Shown piece after piece: positions 25,674-33,404 of a stretch of 64,000 nucleotides of DNA. Source of the DNA: Serpens sp964410065 (lineage in GTDB: Bacteria; Pseudomonadota; Gammaproteobacteria; Pseudomonadales; Pseudomonadaceae); assembly GCA_964410065.1 (NCBI GenBank), contig CAYPFO010000009.1:1-64000 (forward strand), given 5' to 3'. The notes beneath the pieces were generated by a model. The model saw only the letters and a list, made by a program, of their open reading frames with translations, made no database searches and was not told where the DNA came from. The position numbers were made by a program, and so were the translations under genes. Each line of letters opens with the position of its first letter. Position 1 is the first letter of the stretch.

Positions 25674-26207
25674 TTAATCCAGTACGCGCAAATGGCTACT
25701 GTCCGGCACGCTGGTCACCACCGGCTCGATCCGCTGCCCCAGATCGCTGCCCACCGGCAGCAGTGCCAGGGCACTCACGTCAATGGCAGGGGTGGGCAGC
25801 GACGGCGTCTTGTCCTGCAAATCAGCGCCCACTGGCGCCAGACAGAAATCCGGCGCCTGCACAGCGCTGAAGGCCGCCATGTACTCGTCGCGGGGAATAA
25901 CCTGGCGACTTCCCTGCGCTGGCGCTGCGCCCGGCCCAGGCTGCGCAGCAGAAGCACTAGCCTCGTGCGCCAGTTCGGCGTCCTGAGGGCACACCTCCGC
26001 CAGCGCGCCCGCCCGCGCCAGCGCCGCGCGGTATTTCTCCGCCGATGCCCCGTCCAGATTGTTCTTGATCACCACTCGACGCCCGGAGAACAACGCCTCG
26101 ACCCGTGATTCATCAGCCTGGAACAGTTGGGCCAGATTAGCCCTGACCCGGGCGGGTTCGGCTCCCGGTTGCAACTGACCGGCAAAAGCGACTTCGTAGC
26201 GTTTCAT
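25674..26207 (-). CDS. Conserved protein of unknown function
   Basis: A 177-residue protein without signal peptide. Residues 1-72 form a compact alpha/beta-like unit (MKRYEVAFAGQL, then LFSGRRVVIKNNLDGASAEKYRAALARAGA). The rest is Ala/Pro/Gln-rich and contains two short similar segments, LAPVGADL and LLPVGSDL, about 45 residues apart. I recognise it as a Pseudomonas-type conserved hypothetical. It is convergent with the YchJ gene and has no obvious functional partner. Confidence 0.7.
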   Translation of the reverse strand: MKRYEVAFAGQLQPGAEPARVRANLAQLFQADESRVEALFSGRRVVIKNNLDGASAEKYRAALARAGALAEVCPQDAELAHEASASAAQPGPGAAPAQGSRQVIPRDEYMAAFSAVQAPDFCLAPVGADLQDKTPSLPTPAIDVSALALLPVGSDLGQRIEPVVTSVPDSSHLRVLD

Positions 26208-26329
26208 CAGCCCACCTGGTCTATTCGTCTCGTTCGCAGCGCAGTATGGCGCAGCCTTTTCGCCCGCTACAATCGATTGCAGCCCAGCTTTTGCTTGTTA
26301 CACTGCGGTCCTTCCTTCGGAGCCAAGAC

Positions 26330-26827
26330 ATGTCCTTGCAGGCACGAACAATAAGAATAATCAGCGTCAGCCTGTACGCCGCCCTGCTGTCGCTGCTCGG
26401 GGGGTGCTCAACCTGGCTGGGCAGCGACTATCAGGATCCCGATGTGCAGTTGCTCAACGTTGAGGTCGTCGAGGCGAAGTTGCTGGAACAGGAATTTCGC
26501 CTGAACTTTCGCTTTACCAACCCCAACGACCGCAGTCTGCCGATTCGTGGCATCAATTACAGCTTGCAACTCAATGAACTCAAACTGGCGGACGCCGAGT
26601 ATGAGCGCTTCTTCATCGTGCCGGCGCACGACAGCAAGATCGTTCAGGTAGCCTTGCATACCAACCTCTGGCGACACATGCGCGACCTGATCAAACTGCT
26701 GGAAAAACCTGACCAGCCGATTCGCTATCAGCTTCAGGGCGTGATCAAAACTGGCTTGATGCAAGGCAGACGCGTGCACCTTTTGCGCAATGGCGAGATA
26801 ATCCCCGGCGATATCATTCCGGAGTAG
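26330..26827 (+). CDS. LEA type 2 (WHy domain) lipoprotein
   Basis: A 165-residue lipoprotein. The signal ends LLGGC (Cys near residue 25). The mature part is a water-stress/hypersensitive-response (LEA_2) domain, recognised from the LNVEVVEAKLLEQEFRLNFRF and NPNDRSLPIRGINYSLQLN stretches. Such proteins are linked to desiccation tolerance in some bacteria, but the role here is not shown. The stop is four bases before the small SEC-C gene, so the two are likely co-expressed. Confidence 0.85.
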   Translation: MSLQARTIRIISVSLYAALLSLLGGCSTWLGSDYQDPDVQLLNVEVVEAKLLEQEFRLNFRFTNPNDRSLPIRGINYSLQLNELKLADAEYERFFIVPAHDSKIVQVALHTNLWRHMRDLIKLLEKPDQPIRYQLQGVIKTGLMQGRRVHLLRNGEIIPGDIIPE

Positions 26828-26831
26828 TTCC

Positions 26832-27026
26832 ATGTCCCACGAACCCCACGTCCACGGCCCCGATTGCGACCACGATCACGAGCACGGCCATGAACACCAT
26901 GTCCACGGTCCACACTGCAACCATGGCCCCAGCGAACCGCTGCGCAATCCGCTGAAGGATGTCGGTCGCAACGACCCCTGCCCCTGTGGCAGCGAGAAAA
27001 AATTCAAGAAGTGTCACGGTGCCTGA
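26832..27026 (+). CDS. Small His-rich SEC-C protein
   Basis: A 64-residue protein. Residues 1-32 are dominated by His, Asp and Glu with two HGPxC motifs (HGPDCDHDHEHGHEHH, HGPHCNHG), like metal-chaperone tails. The C-terminus is a SEC-C motif, DPCPCGSEKKFKKCHG. Two metal-binding modules in so short a protein suggest zinc or nickel binding or delivery. It lies in tight array with the LEA lipoprotein (four bases) and the DUF2489 gene (three bases). Confidence 0.82.
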   Translation: MSHEPHVHGPDCDHDHEHGHEHHVHGPHCNHGPSEPLRNPLKDVGRNDPCPCGSEKKFKKCHGA

Positions 27027-27029
27027 TCA

Positions 27030-27494
27030 GTGAGCCCGGCGATGGTGTGGAGCCTGCTTGCGCTCGCCTTGCTGATCATCGCAGGCCTTGCTGCGTATGC
27101 CCTCTGGCTCTGGCGTCGCGTCTGGCGTCGCCAGCGCCAGCAGGCCGATGCCGAGCAGCACCATCATGAGCAGTTGGCCGGGGACTTGCGCATTCTCGCC
27201 GGCAGCCTGCTTGATGAGCAGTTGCCGCTGATTGAAGGCGCCATCCGCATCAAGGTGCTGATGGACAACTATGATCCGCAACTCAGCCAGGACCCGCGTT
27301 GTGCAGTGTTCCATGACCTGTACGCAGCCACGGCTCATGTGCCGACTCATGGAGACTGGATGGCCCTGGACCGCCGTGAGCGGCAACGCTACCGCAGCCA
27401 GTTCAGCGAGTTGGAACTGCAGTACAAGGCGGCCGCCCGTGCCGCCTCCCGCTGGCTGCTTGATGACGCACTGATCAGGAACACCAGTGCGTAA
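27030..27494 (+). CDS. DUF2489 family membrane protein
   Basis: A protein of about 154 residues with one N-terminal transmembrane segment (residues 5-27) and a cytoplasmic helical domain. Composition and length fit DUF2489, of unknown function. The start may be GTG at 27030 or ATG at 27042; ribosome binding signals are weak for both, consistent with translational coupling to the preceding gene. Confidence 0.75.
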   Translation: MSPAMVWSLLALALLIIAGLAAYALWLWRRVWRRQRQQADAEQHHHEQLAGDLRILAGSLLDEQLPLIEGAIRIKVLMDNYDPQLSQDPRCAVFHDLYAATAHVPTHGDWMALDRRERQRYRSQFSELELQYKAAARAASRWLLDDALIRNTSA

Positions 27495-27593
27495 TCGCTT
27501 CCGCCAGGCTCAAGCCCCTCTTTTGAGTTGGGGTTTGCGCCTGCTGTCTTGCTAAGCTGGCGATCCGTCTTCGTTGCACAAGGAACGCCGTGC

Positions 27594-30131
27594 ATGCTGC
27601 CCCGCTTCTGTTTGTTGTCTCGCCTTGCGCCGTGCGCCGCCCTGCTGACGTTACTGACCCTGGGGGGTTGCCAGAGCCTGCTGGATGCCCGCTACCGCGA
27701 CAGCGTGCCGCCAACTCAGGGCACCCTGACCTTTCCCGAGCTGAGCGATAGCGCCTCGGTGCGGCGCAATGCACTGGGCATGCCGCTGATCGAAGCGCAC
27801 ACCCTGCCCGGTGCGCTGTTCACGCTGGGCTACGTGCATGCCAGCGATCGCTTGAGCCAGATGGTCGGTATGCGTCTGATGGCCTCGGGGCGCCTGGCGG
27901 AAATGGTCGGCCCCGGCGTACTGGAGATCGACCGCTTCATGCGCACGGTGAACCTGCGCCAGAGCGCCGAGGTGCTGTATCGCCATGCATCGCCGGAACT
28001 GAAGGCGCTTTTCGCCACATACGCCAAGGGCGTCAATGCATACCTGCATCAGCATCGCGACACCCTGCCGATGGATCTGGCCGAATCCGGCCATCAACCC
28101 GCCGAGTGGCAGGCGGAAGATTCGGTGCTGATCTTTTGCCTGTTGAACTTTGGCTTGGCGGTCAACCTGCGGGAAGAAATCGCCGGCCTGGTGCTGGCGC
28201 AGAAAGTCGGTACCGAAAAGCTCGCCTGGCTGCTGCCCGTCTACCCCGACGAGCCGCTGCCCTTCGACGAGGCAGACAAGCTCAAGGGACTTGATCTGGC
28301 CGGAAAATTCCCCGGCCTGGCAAGCCTTGAGCAGACCGCCCGGGAACTCACCGACTTGAACATGCTCGGTGTCGCCGCTTCCAACAATTGGGCGGTCGCC
28401 CCTTCCCGCAGTCGCAGCGGCAAGAGCCTGCTGGCCAATGACACCCATTTGCCCCTGGCCATGCCGTCCATGTGGAACTTCGTGCACCTGCGCACCCCGC
28501 ACTTTCAGGCCGCCGGCGTCTCGGTCGCCGGTGTGCCTGCAGTAGTGGCCGGTTACAACGGCTCGCTGGGCTGGGGCATGACCATGGTCATGGGCGACAA
28601 TCAGGACCTGTTTCTTGAACGCCTCAAGGATAACAACGGACGCTTGCTGTACCTGGCCGACGGCCAGTGGCAGCCAACCCGCGAGCGCTACGAGACGTTC
28701 TTCATCAAGGGTCAGCGGCCGGTGCGCGAGTTGATTCACGAGACCCGCAACGGCCCGCTGCTCAACGGCGCGCTGCGCCAGTCCAAGCACATGCTGCAAC
28801 CTCAGGCGCTGACCAGCCGCTACGGCCTGGCCTACCGCAGCGTGCAATTAGAAGCCGACCAGAGCCTGGATGCATTTTTCAAACTGTCCATGGCGCAGAC
28901 GGTGGATCAGGCCTTCGAGGCCACCCGCGAAGTGCGCGCCATGCCGCTGAATATTGTCTTTGCCGACGCACAGAACATCGCCTGGCAAGTCACCGGCCGC
29001 TACCCTAACCGCCGTGCCGGGCGCGGACTGCTGCCCTCGCCCGGCTGGGATAACGCCTACGCCTGGGACGGCTTTGCCGGCCCCGACCTGCACCCCTACG
29101 ATCAGAATCCGCAGCAAGGTTGGCTCGGCACGGCCAATCACCGCAGCGTGCCCAGCGGTTACGGCGTGCAATTGTCCAATTCCTGGTACTACCCGGAGCG
29201 GGCCGAACGCATCGGCCAATGGCTCGATGGAACCAGCGGTCACGACACTGAGGGCATGATTGCCATGCAGTACGATCAGTCCAGCCCTTTCGTCGCCAAG
29301 CTGCAGGCCATGCTCACCGAGCCCGGCATGGGCCAGGCGCTCGAACACGCCATTCTCGCCTTGCCTGCAACACCGCGGGACCATGCCCGCGAGGCGCTGT
29401 CTCGCTTGCTGGCCTTTGACGGCCAATTGACCAGTGACTCCGCCGATGCCGCGCTCTATGGCGCGTTCCTGCATGAAAGCGCGCGCCAGACGTTCCTGGA
29501 TGAGCTCGGACCTGACGACAGTCCTGCCTGGCAGGCCTTGGTCAGCGTGGCTGACAGCTCCTATTCGGCCCAGGCGGATCACTTGCTGGGTCGCGACGAC
29601 AGCCCGTTCTGGGACAACATCCACACAGCGGAGCATGAGGACAAAGCGGTCATTCTCGCCCGCAGCCTGGCCGGCGCCGTGGCGCTGCTGGAAAAGCGCC
29701 TGGGTCGCGACCGCGGGGGCTGGCAATGGGGCGCGCTGCACCGTTACACCTGGACCACCGACACCAGCAAACTGGCCCCCTACATGGGCACAAGTGAACG
29801 GATTGGCATCAAGGCGCTGGACAGCTATCTAAACCGGGGTCCCTACCCGGCTGGGGGCGATCACAGCACGCTGAACGTTTCGGCGTATCACTGGGGTCAG
29901 GGTTTTGATACCTGGCTGATACCTGCCATGCGCATCATTGTGGATTTTGGCCGGGACGAACCCTTGATCGGCCTGAACAGCAGCGGCCAATCCGGCAACC
30001 CGGCCAGCCCCCATTACGCCGACGGCATCGAGGCCTGGCGTCACGGTGATTATCAGAGCTTTCCGTTCAAGGCCGAGAACCTGCAGCAGGTGTACGGCGC
30101 AGAACGTTTGTTGTTGGTTCCGGACCGTTAA
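27594..30131 (+). CDS. Penicillin acylase family lipoprotein (acylase)
   Basis: An 845-residue Ntn-hydrolase precursor. A lipoprotein signal ends LTLGGC (Cys26), so it is probably tethered in the periplasm or outer membrane. The alpha chain would run to residue 262 and the beta-chain nucleophile is Ser263 in AASNNWAV, the usual autocleavage site. Relatives include penicillin G acylase and the acyl-homoserine-lactone acylases PvdQ, QuiP and HacB. The substrate cannot be told from sequence alone. The ATG at 27594 with AAGGAA upstream is preferred over an extension to 27528. Confidence 0.9.
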   Translation: MLPRFCLLSRLAPCAALLTLLTLGGCQSLLDARYRDSVPPTQGTLTFPELSDSASVRRNALGMPLIEAHTLPGALFTLGYVHASDRLSQMVGMRLMASGRLAEMVGPGVLEIDRFMRTVNLRQSAEVLYRHASPELKALFATYAKGVNAYLHQHRDTLPMDLAESGHQPAEWQAEDSVLIFCLLNFGLAVNLREEIAGLVLAQKVGTEKLAWLLPVYPDEPLPFDEADKLKGLDLAGKFPGLASLEQTARELTDLNMLGVAASNNWAVAPSRSRSGKSLLANDTHLPLAMPSMWNFVHLRTPHFQAAGVSVAGVPAVVAGYNGSLGWGMTMVMGDNQDLFLERLKDNNGRLLYLADGQWQPTRERYETFFIKGQRPVRELIHETRNGPLLNGALRQSKHMLQPQALTSRYGLAYRSVQLEADQSLDAFFKLSMAQTVDQAFEATREVRAMPLNIVFADAQNIAWQVTGRYPNRRAGRGLLPSPGWDNAYAWDGFAGPDLHPYDQNPQQGWLGTANHRSVPSGYGVQLSNSWYYPERAERIGQWLDGTSGHDTEGMIAMQYDQSSPFVAKLQAMLTEPGMGQALEHAILALPATPRDHAREALSRLLAFDGQLTSDSADAALYGAFLHESARQTFLDELGPDDSPAWQALVSVADSSYSAQADHLLGRDDSPFWDNIHTAEHEDKAVILARSLAGAVALLEKRLGRDRGGWQWGALHRYTWTTDTSKLAPYMGTSERIGIKALDSYLNRGPYPAGGDHSTLNVSAYHWGQGFDTWLIPAMRIIVDFGRDEPLIGLNSSGQSGNPASPHYADGIEAWRHGDYQSFPFKAENLQQVYGAERLLLVPDR

Positions 30132-30138
30132 AAAAGCA

Positions 30139-30172
30139 ACGGCCCGCACCCCGAGCACGGAATGCGGGCCGT
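30139..30172 (-). terminator. Intrinsic terminator between convergent genes
   Basis: A perfect ten-base-pair stem (ACGGCCCGCA and complement), with six T following it on the minus strand. It ends the 75-residue minus-strand gene and may also stop acylase transcripts. Confidence 0.88.
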
Positions 30173-30180
30173 CAGCTGGA

Positions 30181-30408
30181 TTAGGCCTGGGTGATACCGG
30201 TGATGGTGATGCCATACAGCTCCGAGAGCAGTACAGCCGGCCCGCGCAAATCTCCATCCACCTCGCTGGGTTCCTGAGCCTCGAACTGCTGGCGGGCCCA
30301 CTTCAAGGTATGCCGAACGGCCTGTTCCAGATTGGGTTGCTTAGCCGATTCGATTTCCAGAGTGGCGGTATTGTTGTCCTTGTTATAGGTAATGATCCAT
30401 CGGGCCAT
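30181..30408 (-). CDS. Small conserved protein of unknown function (75 residues)
   Basis: A 75-residue soluble protein beginning MARWIITYNKDNNTATLEIE, with a predicted beta-rich first third and a helical middle. The ATG at 30408 has a near-perfect AGGAGG ribosome binding site at the right spacing, and the gene has its own terminator, so it is very likely real. I do not recognise the family. It is followed upstream on the same strand by another very small gene with an equally strong ribosome binding site. Confidence 0.72.
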   Translation of the reverse strand: MARWIITYNKDNNTATLEIESAKQPNLEQAVRHTLKWARQQFEAQEPSEVDGDLRGPAVLLSELYGITITGITQA

Positions 30409-30491
30409 GGTCTGCCTCCTTTTTATAAATACTCTGCAGTACTCAACTTCAGCGTAGGCTCTCACCATTAATTCGCCCGTTTGAATCGCGG

Positions 30492-30662
30492 TCAGGCGAT
30501 GGGCTTGGGCGGCGGCTCATCCGGAATGGTCGGCTCACCGGGTTCGCCAGGGTACGGTGGCGGACCAGGAGGCGGCGGTTGCTCCGGGTCACCAAAAACG
30601 TCCGCCCCATTAATGAGTGCTCTCGTCCCAACGACTGTCTGTTGCGTGTATGAAGTCCGCAT
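30492..30662 (-). CDS. Very small proline-rich protein (56 residues)
   Basis: Reading minus from ATG at 30662 gives 56 residues ending in TGA at 30492-30494. The first 24 residues look ordinary (MRTSYTQQTVVGTRALING); the rest is proline-rich, with PPPPGPPPYPGEPGEP and a final PPKPIA. A strong GGAGGG lies seven to twelve bases upstream of the start. There is no signal peptide or membrane segment. The tail recalls SH3- or envelope-interacting proline stretches, but no function can be assigned. Confidence 0.6.
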   Translation of the reverse strand: MRTSYTQQTVVGTRALINGADVFGDPEQPPPPGPPPYPGEPGEPTIPDEPPPKPIA

Positions 30663-30809
30663 GACAACGCCCTCCTTTGTATGTGATCTCAGACATAGAG
30701 CCCGACATCAGCAGGGAATTCCCTTTCTTCGTTGGGTGGCTGCAGCAACGGCGGGCGCTCGATCTCCCACTGCTTTATCATTTGCCCCGCCCTGTCGCGG
30801 ATGATTGTT

Positions 30810-31019
30810 ATGCCCAGACACTTGTTAGCCTGTTTTCTATTCGCAACCCTGTTCACCGCTGCCGCACACGCCGCACCGGCGCCCTGGTTCAGTTGGGAAA
30901 GCCTGCTCAACGGCCACCGGGTGTGCGCACAAACCACTCCCGGTCCGGGCTGGCGCAAGGCCGCCGGCCCGTTTCGCAATGCCGCGTGCCGCCCCACCCA
31001 ACAGGTGCCTGCCCAGTGA
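30810..31019 (+). CDS. Small secreted protein (69 residues)
   Basis: A 69-residue protein with a clear signal peptide (MPRHLLACFLFATLFTAAAHA) and a short mature part of about 48 residues holding two cysteines (HRVCAQ and NAACRP), which could form a disulphide in the periplasm. An ATG at 30801 is an alternative start. The stop TGA overlaps the GTG start of trmO, indicating translational coupling. Function unknown. Confidence 0.6.
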   Translation: MPRHLLACFLFATLFTAAAHAAPAPWFSWESLLNGHRVCAQTTPGPGWRKAAGPFRNAACRPTQQVPAQ

Positions 31020-31726
31020 GTCACCCCGCCATGCATTGCGTCACACCGGTCGGTTACGTCCGCTCCTGCTTCAAGGATAAATTCGCCATTCCGCGCCAGC
31101 CACAACTGGCGCCCGCTGCCCGTGGCGTCCTGGAGCTGGTCGCGCCGTTCGATCAACCCGAGGCTGTAGAAGGCCTTGAGCAGGTCAGTCACGTCTGGCT
31201 GCTGTTTCTCTTTCATCAGGCGCTGGAAGACACGCCTCGCCTCAAGGTGCGCCCTCCGCGCCTGGGCGGTAACCGCAGCCTTGGCGTGTTCGCCACACGG
31301 GCGACCCATCGCCCCAACGGCATTGGCCAATCTGTGGTGCGTCTGGACAAGGTCGAACCCGGACGCCTGTGGCTCTCGGGTATCGACTTGCTCGATGGCA
31401 CGCCGGTGGTGGATATCAAACCCTACGTGCCCTATGCCGACTGCCCGCCGACCGCATTCAACAGCATCGCAGCCGATGCGCCGCTGCCGATTGCCGTGGA
31501 CTGGACGCCCAGCGCACTGTACCAGGCCCGCGAGCATGCCCAGCGCCTGGCGGAACCCTTGGTGCAGCTGATCGAACAATGCCTGGCGCAGGACCCGCGT
31601 CCCGCCTACCAGAAACCCACACCCGAGCGTCGTTACGGTGTGGGATTCTGGGACGTGCAGGTGCGCTGGCACTATCCGCGGCCAGGCTTGATTTGCGTAC
31701 TGGAAGTGGTCAGCAACCCGGAATGA
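31016..31726 (+). CDS. trmO: tRNA (N6-threonylcarbamoyladenosine-N6)-methyltransferase TrmO
   Basis: A 236-residue TsaA/TrmO protein that methylates t6A37 in tRNA-Thr using SAM. The family signatures KFAIPRQP near the N-terminus, HVWLLFLFH, and the THRPNGIGQSVVRL stretch are all present. Start at GTG 31016, overlapping the stop of the preceding small gene with AGGTG upstream; ATG at 31031 is an alternative. Confidence 0.9.
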   Translation: MSHPAMHCVTPVGYVRSCFKDKFAIPRQPQLAPAARGVLELVAPFDQPEAVEGLEQVSHVWLLFLFHQALEDTPRLKVRPPRLGGNRSLGVFATRATHRPNGIGQSVVRLDKVEPGRLWLSGIDLLDGTPVVDIKPYVPYADCPPTAFNSIAADAPLPIAVDWTPSALYQAREHAQRLAEPLVQLIEQCLAQDPRPAYQKPTPERRYGVGFWDVQVRWHYPRPGLICVLEVVSNPE

Positions 31727-31805
31727 TTCACAACCAGCTCCGCCTTGAACAGGCCGGCCCACCGACGCTACGCTCAGCGAGCTGTCTTCTTCTGAGGGTG
31801 CCGCC

Positions 31806-32477
31806 ATGGGCCGAATAGCTTTGCCCGGCCCGCTAACCTACCTGGCCCGCCATCCTTCGGCCATGCTGCTGCTCATTCAGCTCCTCGGGGTGTTGCTCTA
31901 TCCGTGGATGGAAAATACCCCGCTCGGCCGCGCGCTGTTCGGTGCCTTCGGTATAGTCGTACTTGGGGCGACGTTGCGCCTGGTGCGTCGCAGCGCGGCA
32001 CAAGCCTGGATCGGCGTCCTGTTGGCGGCCATGGTGCTGAGTCTGTGGGCGTTGAACCTGTTCGCCATGCGCTGGCAGCTGACGCTGGCCATCGCCATCC
32101 TGGAAGGGGCTTTTTACCTCTACGCGGCGGGCAGCCTGATTAGCTACATGATGGAAGATCAGCGCGCCACCACCGATGAACTGTTCGCCTCCGGCGCCAC
32201 CTTCACCCTGCTCGCCTGGTCGTTCGCCTTTTTCTACAACGCCTGCCAGATTCTGATTCCCGGCAGCTTCGCCGCGCTGGTCGAGCCTGAGTCAGCTCGC
32301 ACCTGGATGGAGTTGCTGTACCTCAGCTTCGTCACCCTGTCCGGCGTCGGTATCGGCGATATTCTGCCGCTAAATCCCATGGCGCGGGCGCTGGTCATGC
32401 TGGAGGCGTTTGTCGGGGTGATGTACATCGCCTTGGTGGTCTCCCGGCTGATCGGCCTCACCATACTCCGCCGTTAA
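31806..32477 (+). CDS. Two-pore-domain-type ion channel family protein
   Basis: A 223-residue membrane protein with about six hydrophobic segments. The C-terminal part resembles the Ion_trans_2 pore: a pore helix (ELLYLSFVTLS), a filter GVGIGD in place of the potassium-channel GYGD, and an outer helix. The altered filter makes potassium selectivity uncertain. GAGGGTG lies upstream of the ATG. A strong terminator follows. Confidence 0.8.
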   Translation: MGRIALPGPLTYLARHPSAMLLLIQLLGVLLYPWMENTPLGRALFGAFGIVVLGATLRLVRRSAAQAWIGVLLAAMVLSLWALNLFAMRWQLTLAIAILEGAFYLYAAGSLISYMMEDQRATTDELFASGATFTLLAWSFAFFYNACQILIPGSFAALVEPESARTWMELLYLSFVTLSGVGIGDILPLNPMARALVMLEAFVGVMYIALVVSRLIGLTILRR

Positions 32478-32487
32478 CGCCCATAAA

Positions 32488-32509
32488 AAAACCCGGCAAG
32501 CCGGGTTTT
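32488..32509. terminator. Bidirectional terminator between ion-channel gene and fpr
   Basis: AAAACCCGGC and its complement form a perfect ten-base-pair stem with a two-base loop, embedded in A- and T-runs, between convergent genes. Confidence 0.9.
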
Positions 32510-32526
32510 GGAAGTATTCGTTACGG

Positions 32527-33303
32527 TCACTTCTCGACGAAGGCACGCTCGATCAAATAATCGCCCGGATCACCCATACGCGCCGACGCCGTCAGGCCAA
32601 AGCTATCGAGGGTTGCGCTGGTGTCGGTCAGCATGCTCGGGCTGCCGCAAATCATGGCACGGTCGTCCTGCGGATTGATCGGCGGCAGGCCGATGTCGCT
32701 AAACAGCTTGCCACTGCGCATCAGGTCGGTGAGACGGCCCTGGTTACGGAAGGGTTCGCGGGTCACCGTGGGGTAATAAATCAGCTTATCGCGCACCGCA
32801 TCGCCAAAAAACTCATTCTGCGGCAGCTGCTGGGTAATGAACTCTTCATAGGCGACTTCGCTGACGTAACGCACGCCGTGGACCAGGATTACCTTCTCGA
32901 ACCGTTCATAGGTTTCTGGATCCTGGATCACGCTGATGAACGGCGCCAGCCCTGTGCCGGTGCTCAGCAGATAAAGATGCTTGCCAGGCTTCAGGTCGCT
33001 CAGTACCAGGGTGCCGGTCGGCTTCTTGCTGACCATGATATTGTCGCCTTCCTTGAGGTGTTGCAGGCGCGAGGTGAGCGGGCCGTTATCCACCTTGATG
33101 CTGAAGAACTCCAGGTGCTCTTCATAATTGGGGCTGGCAACCGAGTAGGCGCGCATCAGCGGACGCCCATTCACTTCCAGGCCGATCATCACGAACTGGC
33201 CATTTTCAAAACGCAGCCCCGGATCACGGGTGGTCTTGAAGCTGAAAAGGGTGTCGTTCCAGTGGTGAACACTGAGCACACGCTCGACGTTCAGATTGCT
33301 CAT
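32527..33303 (-). CDS. fpr: Ferredoxin/flavodoxin-NADP+ reductase
   Basis: A 258-residue FAD enzyme that moves electrons between NADPH and ferredoxin or flavodoxin and supports oxidative-stress defence. The FAD motif RAYSVAS, the NADP-binding STGTGLAPF and the C-terminal family ending EKAFVEK-like (ERAFVEK) mark the FprA subgroup. It is divergent from a LysR regulator that matches FinR, the known superoxide-responsive activator of fpr in P. putida. Confidence 0.95.
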   Translation of the reverse strand: MSNLNVERVLSVHHWNDTLFSFKTTRDPGLRFENGQFVMIGLEVNGRPLMRAYSVASPNYEEHLEFFSIKVDNGPLTSRLQHLKEGDNIMVSKKPTGTLVLSDLKPGKHLYLLSTGTGLAPFISVIQDPETYERFEKVILVHGVRYVSEVAYEEFITQQLPQNEFFGDAVRDKLIYYPTVTREPFRNQGRLTDLMRSGKLFSDIGLPPINPQDDRAMICGSPSMLTDTSATLDSFGLTASARMGDPGDYLIERAFVEK

Positions 33304-33404
33304 GGTGGTCCTCGTAGGATGCCGAAAGGCAAGAAATTGCAGCGATTTTACCGACTCTCCGGTTATCTGTTAAATTAATTATTAAAATATAACTTATCGG
33401 TTAG
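33304..33404. promoter_or_regulatory. fpr/finR divergent promoter region
   Basis: The 101-base gap has a strongly AT-rich core (33371-33396) in an otherwise GC-rich sequence and contains repeated TTATC/TTAAT and GGTTA elements. It must carry both start sites and the FinR operator. The exact T-N11-A operator is not assigned. Confidence 0.6.
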
